This document shows, in pieces, positions 1-5,037 of a stretch of DNA of 6,767 nucleotides. A program made the translations under genes and the position numbers. This stretch comes from Candidatus Altarchaeota archaeon (lineage in GTDB: Archaea > Altiarchaeota > Altiarchaeia > IMC4 > SCGC-AAA252-I15). Within the stretch, counting starts at the first letter, position 1. Each line of letters opens with the position of its first letter. The DNA lies in the NCBI GenBank assembly GCA_018815265.1, contig JAHIYG010000072.1, positions 1 to 6,767 of the forward strand. The letters are read 5' to 3'. The notes under the pieces were generated by a model, which saw only the letters and a list, made by a program, of their open reading frames with translations, searched no databases and was not told the DNA's origin.

Positions 1-59
1 AGCTACTCGGGGGCTAAACCCCAGTTAGAGGTTAAGGAACAGGTGTATCTGAGTTAAGC

Positions 60-67
60 TTATAAAT
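60..67 (+). promoter_or_regulatory. TATA box of the 218-residue gene
   Basis: TTATAAAT lies with its centre about 30 bp upstream of the ATG at 93. This is the spacing of an archaeal TATA box serving a transcript with little or no leader. No Shine-Dalgarno motif precedes the start, which fits. The 13 bp at 52-64 that include the left part of this box also occur on the minus strand in the endA/kae1 promoter region (1533-1545). Confidence 0.5.
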
Positions 68-92
68 CCATCCATCCCTTGTTTTAAATACA

Positions 93-749
93 ATGATGCC
101 TCCAATAACCCCAGGGGAAAGAAACTCTTCATCTGAGCCTCAACTACCTGCCCTCCTGCATGGTCCGCAAGATATTGGCGCAATAATGAAGCGAATACAA
201 TCTGAGTCAGAACTCCAGAAAAAGTCATATCTTGATATGGTGCCTCAAGAGCTTCGAAGACATGTTAAACATATTGCAGAAGCTGCATTCCCAACTATGG
301 CTCAGGGCAGGGACATGGAGGAGTTCACGAATGTCATGGCATTGAATTGGCTGGCTAAAAGGGAAGCTTTTACAGAGTTAGCTCGTACATCAACATTTAC
401 GTCTGTTGGCTCCAACATCCTGGACAGAGATGCCGACACAGCAGGTATGGCATTGACTTCTTCAGCATCAATCATAGTCTTTTCCGAACCTTTTGAGGGA
501 CAGCGGGATATTGCATATCTTAGGATTTCAGAAAGAGAGGCTGTCTCCATACCCCCCCTCGCTAAGGGAAACTTCCATGAAGACTTGGTGGTTGGAAGCC
601 GCGTATACTGGAATGACTCGAATTCCTCACCTCTAATAAGACTTTACGCTAATCCCACAGCAGCCGTTGACGTCCATCAAACCTGCTCTAGAATGAATGA
701 GAGCTTCATAGACATAGACCACCGGACAATACGCAAATCTAAAACCTGA
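93..749 (+). CDS. Unrecognised 218-residue soluble protein
   Basis: I do not recognise this protein. It has no signal peptide and no membrane segment. Residues 1-20 are Pro/Ser-rich and probably disordered. About residues 25-100 look helical and charged, with a PQELRRHVKHIAEAAF stretch. About residues 120-190 alternate in a strand-like way (SASIIVFSEPF, IAYLRISE, GSRVYWND). Two in-frame ATGs open it (93 and 96), and a TATA box at 60-67 suits either. The codon pattern looks coding and the frame is open throughout, so I believe it is a real gene. It converges on endA, and its last 11 bases overlap the outermost copy of the endA 3' end (739-789). This suggests it was the original neighbour of endA before the inserts between them arrived. 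The alternative is that it is cargo of an element inserted there. Function unknown. Confidence 0.6.
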   Translation: MMPPITPGERNSSSEPQLPALLHGPQDIGAIMKRIQSESELQKKSYLDMVPQELRRHVKHIAEAAFPTMAQGRDMEEFTNVMALNWLAKREAFTELARTSTFTSVGSNILDRDADTAGMALTSSASIIVFSEPFEGQRDIAYLRISEREAVSIPPLAKGNFHEDLVVGSRVYWNDSNSSPLIRLYANPTAAVDVHQTCSRMNESFIDIDHRTIRKSKT

Positions 750-789
750 CTCTGTCTACGAGGTAGTATGTGATGTCTGATTCTTCATC
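739..789 (-). repeat. Displaced copy 1 of the endA 3' end
   Basis: On the minus strand these 51 bases encode DEESDITYYLVDRVRF and a stop, exactly the last 16 residues of EndA. There are nine base differences from endA (1009-1059), including TAG for TAA at the stop, and all are silent. A 23-bp core at 764-786 is identical in all three copies. Upstream of it in gene direction the sequence leaves endA and enters the hairpin repeat at 785-813. I read this as the oldest, outermost endA end, displaced by later insertions. A decayed paralogue is the alternative. Confidence 0.75.
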
Positions 790-813
790 GGAGTTTGCCG
801 ATGACAAATGGCG
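785..813. repeat. Conserved hairpin repeat, copy A
   Basis: A perfect 7-bp inverted repeat (785-791 with 798-804, loop 792-797) is followed by GACAAATGGCG. The 28 bases at 786-813 match 915-942 with only three differences. Two of those fall at facing stem positions (787 with 802) and keep the pairing: A-T here, G-C in copy B. The third is in the loop. Confidence 0.65.
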
Positions 814-839
814 TATACTCGCTTTTGCTCGCATACACC
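810..839. repeat. Second hairpin of the first unit
   Basis: An imperfect 7-bp inverted repeat pairs 810-816 with 833-839 around a 16-base loop. One pair is C-A on the plus strand, which is a G-U wobble in minus-strand RNA. The loop contains the same 5-base word twice. A T run follows at 840-844. It sits where the long palindrome sits in the second unit, but the two sequences are unrelated. Confidence 0.35.
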
Positions 840-842
840 TTT

Positions 843-909
843 TTAGAATCTTACTCTGTCGACTAAATAGTATGTGATGTCTGATTCTTCGTCTGCTATC
901 GCGTATATC
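843..909 (-). repeat. Displaced copy 2 of the endA 3' end
   Basis: The 67 bases match endA 1009-1075 at 61 positions. On the minus strand they encode IYAIADEESDITYYLVDRVRF (21 residues with the stop after it), the same as the end of EndA. All six differences are silent and lie within the last eight codons. The 42 bases at 868-909 are identical to endA. Identity on the gene-internal side with silent divergence toward the stop is what a recombination crossover inside the core would leave. Beyond 909 the sequence switches abruptly to the hairpin unit. Confidence 0.8.
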
Positions 910-912
910 TAC

Positions 913-942
913 GTCGTCGGAATTTGCCGACGACAAATGGCG
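913..942. repeat. Conserved hairpin repeat, copy B
   Basis: A perfect 8-bp inverted repeat (913-920 with 927-934, loop 921-926) is followed by the same tail as copy A. On the minus strand both copies read RHLSSANSD in one frame, and their three differences are all at third codon positions and silent. The repeat therefore shows two kinds of constraint: preserved stem pairing and preserved coding. Confidence 0.65.
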
Positions 943-974
943 CACGTGGCCAAGACCTAGGTCTTGGACGCGTG
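943..974. repeat. Long palindrome of the second unit
   Basis: CCAAGACCTAGGTCTTGG at 950-967 is a perfect 18-bp palindrome. After a single mismatch (949/968) the pairing continues through 943-948 with 969-974, with one T-G wobble. As RNA or extruded DNA it would form a stem of about 13 pairs with a CTAG loop. It directly follows the conserved hairpin. A 5-bp inverted repeat (gtgtc/gacac) follows at about 972-982, then a T-rich run. It may act as a terminator, a recombinase site or a hairpin end of a small element. Confidence 0.6.
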
Positions 975-1008
975 TCAGACACATTCTTTTTCAGTCGAAT
1001 GCACTGTT

Positions 1009-1521
1009 TTAGAATCTTACTCGATCCACCAGGTAGTATGTGATGTCTGATTCTTCGTCTGCTATCGCGTATATCATGTCTTTGTTGACATTTTTAGCAA
1101 GCCTGAGTCTTCCAGCCATTTCTGGGAAGCTGCATGTGTACTCCTCAGGCACTACGTGGACGAGGTATTTGCTGTGGCTTTTCCCGAGTTTCGCTCCCCT
1201 GTCGTATATCCTAAAGTCTGTGCCAAACTTCAAACCACTTCGTACAAGCAGTCCCCTCTCCCGCAGGTCTTTGTAGACGACGTATTTGTTGTAGAATTCC
1301 TCCTCCTTCTTGCTGCCAATCTTGACTAATTCCTCGAAGGTGATTTTTTTGTCTCCCTTCAGAACCTCCATTTTGTCGGTGTCGACCAGGTATACTGCCT
1401 CAATGATTGACAAAACCAAGGCTTTGCCCTCCAATTCCCCGAATCCACGGTCTTTCAACTGGCTCTTTAGGTCGTTGTCTCCGACCAACACCTTGGTACC
1501 TGAGAGTATTGCGGCTTCCAT
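1009..1521 (-). CDS. endA: tRNA-splicing endonuclease EndA
   Basis: EndA cuts archaeal pre-tRNA introns at bulge-helix-bulge motifs in the cytoplasm, leaving ends for RtcB ligation. At 170 residues it has the size of the homotetrameric (alpha-4) class. The C-terminal nuclease domain starts near residue 78 with the family block YVVYKDLRERGLLVRSG-KFG-DFRIYDRG. The catalytic triad is present: Tyr106 in DFRIYDRG, His116 in KSHSKYLV and Lys147 in NVNKDMIYA. The end ADEESDITYY also fits the family. The start is ATG (1519-1521), with a TATA-like box at 1544-1551 centred about 26 bp upstream, so the mRNA is probably leaderless. It is divergent from kae1, 45 bp away. Its last 16 codons recur twice downstream with only silent changes, so its 3' end looks like an attachment site and its present end may come from an element. 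Confidence 0.95.
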   Translation of the reverse strand: MEAAILSGTKVLVGDNDLKSQLKDRGFGELEGKALVLSIIEAVYLVDTDKMEVLKGDKKITFEELVKIGSKKEEEFYNKYVVYKDLRERGLLVRSGLKFGTDFRIYDRGAKLGKSHSKYLVHVVPEEYTCSFPEMAGRLRLAKNVNKDMIYAIADEESDITYYLVDRVRF

Positions 1522-1530
1522 CTCCGATAT

Positions 1531-1538
1531 AATATAAG
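1531..1538 (+). promoter_or_regulatory. TATA box of kae1
   Basis: AATATAAG is centred about 32 bp upstream of the kae1 ATG, giving a start site near 1560 and a leader of a few bases. It is the exact reverse complement of the endA box at 1544-1551, five bases away. The two divergent promoters therefore interleave: each gene's box lies nearer to the other gene. Confidence 0.5.
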
Positions 1539-1543
1539 CTTAA

Positions 1544-1551
1544 CTTATATT
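1544..1551 (-). promoter_or_regulatory. TATA box of endA
   Basis: On the minus strand this reads AATATAAG, centred about 26 bp before the endA ATG, as for a leaderless archaeal transcript. It mirrors the kae1 box, so factors bound at one site could hinder the other. Confidence 0.5.
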
Positions 1552-1566
1552 TGTATTGGTTTTTAG

Positions 1567-2541
1567 ATGATTGTCTTGGGTTTAGAGGGTACGGCACACA
1601 CCTTAGGTGTCGGTTTGATTGATGAAGACTACAATGTCTTGGCTGACGTCAGGGACACTTATTCCCCTGAGGATGGTGGCATACACCCAAGGGATGCTAG
1701 CCAGCACATGAGTTCCGTAGTGGGTGAGGCAATACAGAAGGCATTATCTGATGCTGGAGTTTCAATAGAGGAAATCTCACTTTTTTCATTTAGTCAAGGG
1801 CCAGGACTTGGGCCTTGTCTTCGGACGATAGGGACTGCAGCGAGGACTCTGGCGCTATACCATAACACGCCTCTTTTGGGTGTGAACCACTGTGTTGCCC
1901 ACATTGAAGTTGGTAAGGTGCTTTCAGGCTACACTGACCCGCTTGTCTTGTATGTTAGCGGCGCAAACACCCAGGTGATAAAGTTAAAGGATGGCCGATA
2001 CCGCGTCTTTGGCGAGACCTTGGATGTGGGTTTGGGTAACATGCTGGATAAGTTCGGCCGTGAGGTGGGTTTAAGCCATCCTGCAGGCCCCAAGATTGAA
2101 GGGCTAGCTAAAAAAGGAAAGAACCTTGTTGGCCTACCGTATGTGGTTAAGGGTACTGACATGAGTTTCTCAGGAATTTTAACGTCTGCACTTCAAAAGC
2201 ACCAATCAGGAGCCGCCCTTGAGGACCTGTGTTTTAGTCTGCAGGAGACTTCGTTTGCGATGCTTTGTGAGGTGACTGAACGCGCCCTCGCGCACGTGAA
2301 GGCTAAGGAGGTTTTGCTGGCAGGCGGTGTTGGCTACAACAAGAGGCTGCAGGAGATGGTATCCCTTGTTGCTGCAGAGCATGATGCGGGATTCTCCTAT
2401 CCTGAAAAATACATGGGCGACAACGGCGTGATGATTGCGATGACAGCTCTTAAGATGTATCGCGCAGGCGTCAAAATGAAAGCCGAAGAAACATACGCCC
2501 ACCCCAGCCAAAGAACAGACGAAGTAGACATCAAATGGTAG
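1567..2541 (+). CDS. kae1: KEOPS subunit Kae1, t6A37 threonylcarbamoyltransferase
   Basis: Kae1 transfers threonylcarbamoyl from TC-AMP to A37 of ANN-decoding tRNAs within the KEOPS complex. It is an ASKHA-fold ATPase with a bound metal. Visible motifs include the N-terminal GLEGTAHTLGVGL (residues 5-17), GGIHPRDASQH (37-47), and the metal-ligand motif NHCVAH with His108 and His112. YVSGANTQ (129-136), GNMLDKFGR (157-165), LLAGGV (250-255) and GDNGVMIA (284-291) with metal-ligand Asp286 follow. The C-terminus ends RTDEVDIKW, the usual Kae1 ending, so the 324-residue protein is complete. It is not fused to the Bud32 kinase, unlike the Kae1-Bud32 fusions of many euryarchaea, so Bud32, Pcc1 and Cgi121 must be encoded elsewhere. 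The ATG at 1567 opens directly at the conserved N-terminus. It converges on lysS with 12 bp between stops. Confidence 0.96.
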   Translation: MIVLGLEGTAHTLGVGLIDEDYNVLADVRDTYSPEDGGIHPRDASQHMSSVVGEAIQKALSDAGVSIEEISLFSFSQGPGLGPCLRTIGTAARTLALYHNTPLLGVNHCVAHIEVGKVLSGYTDPLVLYVSGANTQVIKLKDGRYRVFGETLDVGLGNMLDKFGREVGLSHPAGPKIEGLAKKGKNLVGLPYVVKGTDMSFSGILTSALQKHQSGAALEDLCFSLQETSFAMLCEVTERALAHVKAKEVLLAGGVGYNKRLQEMVSLVAAEHDAGFSYPEKYMGDNGVMIAMTALKMYRAGVKMKAEETYAHPSQRTDEVDIKW

Positions 2542-2553
2542 CTGTCATTTCAA

Positions 2554-4083
2554 TTATTTGTATGCCTGTTTCAGGTATTCTTCTCCCAAGCTCATGAGAA
2601 ACATTGCTGCTTTGGGGCCTTTTTCCTTTCCTATGAGTGTCTTGTATATCGCTGTGAAGAGTTCTGGTGGGTCTACATTGTTTGCTCTTGCGGTTTCGTA
2701 GATTTTTTTGTGGTATATGCTCGGGTCTTTCACCGACTCTAATGCATCAACCAACTGCGTAAGGCAAGTTTGTATTCTACTGTCTAGTTTCAGGTACTCT
2801 GCCTTTACTTCCTCAGCAGTCTTTAGCGTGAATCTGAGGTAGTCTGGCCCGTATTTTTCCACCCAATTGCCTGCCAGTTTAGCCCTGTTTTTTAGCCTTT
2901 TTGTGTCGAAGCCGTCGTATCCGTTCCATCTAGCCCTTGATTCATAATCTTGTTCTTCAGAGACTTGCCCAAGGACTGCACAGAAGGTATAGGGTATGTT
3001 CAAATATTTCGGTTCCTGCACCTGCGAGAGTTGATACATCCTTTTTGACTCTACATCACCTGATTCCTTTCCGAAGTGCATTCTCTCAATCTGGTCGAAT
3101 TCGTCGACTAAATTAGGGAGCATCCGCAGGTTTATGTCTCTTGCCTTGTTGAGTTTCTTGAACATGAAATAACGCAATACCTCTGGTTCTGCAATTTTCA
3201 ACCAGTCTGAGAGCGTTATGACGTTGCCTTTCGACGATGATATCTTTGCCCCGTTTAATGTGAAGAATTCATAGGCTACTGGAATCGGCGCCGGCCAGTT
3301 GAATACCTCCTCAGAGATTATTTTTGACGTGTCGTATGATCCGCCAGCTGCTGCGTGGTCTTTCCCGAAGGGTTCGCACGTCACCTTGAAATGATGCCAT
3401 TTAGCAGCCCACTCCACCCTCCATGGGAATTTTCCAAAACCCTTCAACGCATCCTGCACTCCAACGTATCCGCAACCTTTTGTGTCTCCACCTGCGACTT
3501 CCTTGTCAACGCACTCATACGACACCATCGTGCCATCTAAACCGGTAACCGTTGTAGTTGATATTTTGCCGCATTTCTGGCATATTGGAGTCCACGGCAC
3601 AAAATCATCTGGCAGAGGTTCCTTCCTAAACCTGTTGAGTATCTCTAAAATATTTTTCCGCCCCTCAAAAGCAAGTACCACCTCGTCCTTGAATGCGCCG
3701 CTTCTATACAGCTCAGTCGCGGAATATATCTTAGGTTCTACACCAAATTCTTTCAAGTCCTCTATAAACGGGTTTGCGAAATGGTCCACAAAGCTGCTGT
3801 GGCATCCCTTAGGGTCTGGTATGTCCTTAACCGGAAAACCCAGGTAGTCTTTTAGGGATTCCATCCCTGCAGGCACCTTTCGAAAAGGGTCCATGTCGTC
3901 TGAAACCCAAATGAGGCGTGCATCTACTCCTGCGTCTTGGCATGACCTTCTGACGCAGTCTCCACGTATGACATCTGAAGCATTGCCGATGTGGGGAATA
4001 CCTGATATGCTCGTTCCAGTCTCAATAACCTGTGAACCCCCCCTTAACCCAAGCCTCTCAGCTGCTTCGTCACTCCAATGCAT
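2554..4083 (-). CDS. lysS: Class I lysyl-tRNA synthetase
   Basis: This enzyme attaches lysine to tRNA-Lys and is the class I form found in most archaea and a few bacteria. With the start at 4083 it has 509 residues, close to the family length. The Rossmann catalytic core carries the HIGH equivalent PHIGN (residues 30-34), WVSDDMDPFRKVP (59-71) and the KMSKS equivalent KISSSKGN (280-287). GKDHAAAGGSYD (240-251) is also typical. Cys168 and Cys171 (CQKC) with Cys191 and Cys204 look like a zinc site in the insertion domain. I chose ATG 4083 over the in-frame GTG at 4119 for two reasons: homologues begin MHW as here, and a TATA-like box (4108-4114) then lies 28 bp upstream. The residues after 320 form the helical anticodon-binding part. 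Divergent from the PurM-like gene. Confidence 0.95.
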   Translation of the reverse strand: MHWSDEAAERLGLRGGSQVIETGTSISGIPHIGNASDVIRGDCVRRSCQDAGVDARLIWVSDDMDPFRKVPAGMESLKDYLGFPVKDIPDPKGCHSSFVDHFANPFIEDLKEFGVEPKIYSATELYRSGAFKDEVVLAFEGRKNILEILNRFRKEPLPDDFVPWTPICQKCGKISTTTVTGLDGTMVSYECVDKEVAGGDTKGCGYVGVQDALKGFGKFPWRVEWAAKWHHFKVTCEPFGKDHAAAGGSYDTSKIISEEVFNWPAPIPVAYEFFTLNGAKISSSKGNVITLSDWLKIAEPEVLRYFMFKKLNKARDINLRMLPNLVDEFDQIERMHFGKESGDVESKRMYQLSQVQEPKYLNIPYTFCAVLGQVSEEQDYESRARWNGYDGFDTKRLKNRAKLAGNWVEKYGPDYLRFTLKTAEEVKAEYLKLDSRIQTCLTQLVDALESVKDPSIYHKKIYETARANNVDPPELFTAIYKTLIGKEKGPKAAMFLMSLGEEYLKQAYK

Positions 4084-4107
4084 CAAGGAACTATTACTAA
4101 CCCAAAA

Positions 4108-4114
4108 ATTAAAA
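4108..4114 (-). promoter_or_regulatory. TATA box of lysS
   Basis: On the minus strand this reads TTTTAAT, centred about 28 bp before the ATG at 4083. It lies inside the extra 12 codons that a GTG start at 4119 would add, which argues for 4083. It forms a 7-bp inverted repeat with the box at 4124-4130. Confidence 0.5.
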
Positions 4115-4123
4115 GACACAGCA

Positions 4124-4130
4124 TTTTAAT
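4124..4130 (+). promoter_or_regulatory. TATA box of the PurM-like gene
   Basis: TTTTAAT is centred about 29 bp upstream of the ATG at 4156. It is the mirror image of the lysS box nine bases to the left, so the two divergent genes have matched promoters back to back. Confidence 0.5.
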
Positions 4131-4155
4131 CCGGACTACATAAAAGGTATCTGCG

Positions 4156-5037
4156 ATGGAAGAAGAAATCAAAAGGAGCCTCGACCACATAGTCGAGACC
4201 TCACCCATTAGGCGTGTTTTCTGGCATATGGATGAGAAGGTACAGGACCTGCTCTATGGGATACAGCAGGGAGATGATGGAGTCATTGTCGGCAAATACA
4301 TCTACAACATGGAAGGCCCGTATCCCATGAATATAGGGCGTAAAACCGGTTTGATACACACAATATGTGATATAGTCGGCATGGGTGGGCGTCCGCTTTT
4401 CGCATTCAACGCCATGCAGGTGGAATCTATTCAGCAGGCCAAGGAGGTTAGTGAGGACATAAAAAAACAGGCTTTGGGTATAGGCGTTCCAGTTGTTGGG
4501 GGCAATACGCAGATGGAAAACGACCTCAAACCATGCGTGTCATTCGTTGTCGTGGGAGAGCTTGTGAGGGCTCCAATATCTGATGCCGGCTGCGTGGTAA
4601 AGGACAAGATACTGATGGTTGGCCACGTCATGGAGGGAGAATTAGGTGAGAGAGTCTATCGTGCCAATACAAAATACAATACAATGCTTGACCTATACAG
4701 TCAAGGCGTTGAGATACACGCTGTCAAGGATGCGAGCCGCGGCGGCTGGTTTGGCAACCTGGTCGAGATGCTAGCCAAAAGCCAGAAAGGATTCAAGATA
4801 ACTTCAATCCCCTATCAGAGTTTCACACGATACATGGGAACCTACCTAGTATGTGTTCCTCAGAAGGAGGTGGATAGGGTTTTGGAGACATGCGCCAAAA
4901 GAAAATGCCCCTGCATAGAGGTGGGCCAGGTTATGGGGGCGTTGCAGGTGAAGCTCGGGGAAAAAACCCTGGTGACAAAGGCGAAGATGATGAAGGTAAT
5001 ACGGGGTCTCCCCTATCGCAGACCAAAGAAGAACTAA
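4156..5037 (+). CDS. AIR synthase-related (PurM/SelD/HypE superfamily) protein
   Basis: This 293-residue protein belongs to the PurM-like ATP-binding superfamily, whose members (PurM, PurL, SelD, HypE, ThiL) activate a substrate with ATP, often through a phosphate intermediate. The N-terminal domain shows GDDGVIVG (residues 39-46), CDIVGMGGRPLFAF (71-84, the usual NDI-AMGA-P position) and VPVVGGNT (111-118). The C-terminal domain shows KDASRGGWFGNLVEML (191-206), like the D-SRGG/GLLG-L motif of HypE, SelD and methanogenesis-marker relatives, and CIEVGQV (253-259). It is shorter than PurM (about 340), and I see no SelD-type N-terminal Cys/Sec loop, so neither name fits. The closest likeness by eye is to the archaeal AIR-synthase-related group of unknown substrate. 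The first Asp of the usual NDI motif is Cys71 in place of Asn. Its stop overlaps the stop of the convergent downstream gene by 3-4 bp. Confidence 0.85.
   Translation: MEEEIKRSLDHIVETSPIRRVFWHMDEKVQDLLYGIQQGDDGVIVGKYIYNMEGPYPMNIGRKTGLIHTICDIVGMGGRPLFAFNAMQVESIQQAKEVSEDIKKQALGIGVPVVGGNTQMENDLKPCVSFVVVGELVRAPISDAGCVVKDKILMVGHVMEGELGERVYRANTKYNTMLDLYSQGVEIHAVKDASRGGWFGNLVEMLAKSQKGFKITSIPYQSFTRYMGTYLVCVPQKEVDRVLETCAKRKCPCIEVGQVMGALQVKLGEKTLVTKAKMMKVIRGLPYRRPKKN

Larger units (their letters stand above)
750..1008. other. Gene-free tract of tandem endA ends and hairpins
   Basis: No credible gene lies here. The tract is built from two units of similar design. Reading the plus strand, each has an endA end, a conserved short hairpin (785-804; 913-934), a different second hairpin immediately after it (810-839; 943-974), and a T-rich run (840-844; 985-991) before the next endA end. 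From core to core the units measure 104 and 166 bp. A minus-strand frame at 739-984 stays open, but it crosses copy 2 of endA out of frame, so it is not a plausible protein. Confidence 0.6.

Noticed and set aside
5..25. Short G5/C4 hairpin at the left edge, considered as a tRNA or terminator fragment
   Set aside because: The four to five pairs are not backed by a T-loop, acceptor stem or T-run, and the window edge cuts off the context.
739..984. Minus-strand open frame of 81 codons ending in the endA tail peptide
   Set aside because: It joins two hairpin repeats and copy 1 of the endA end but crosses copy 2 in the wrong frame. Its openness comes from the repeats, and no promoter or recognisable domain supports a protein.
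739..1075. Repeats considered as a CRISPR array
   Set aside because: There are only three copies, with unequal spacing (104 and 166 bp), silent codon differences and clear identity to the endA coding sequence.
4084..4119. N-terminal extension of lysS from a GTG at 4119
   Set aside because: Class I LysRS proteins start at the MHW motif, and the extension overlaps the TATA-like box that fits the ATG at 4083.
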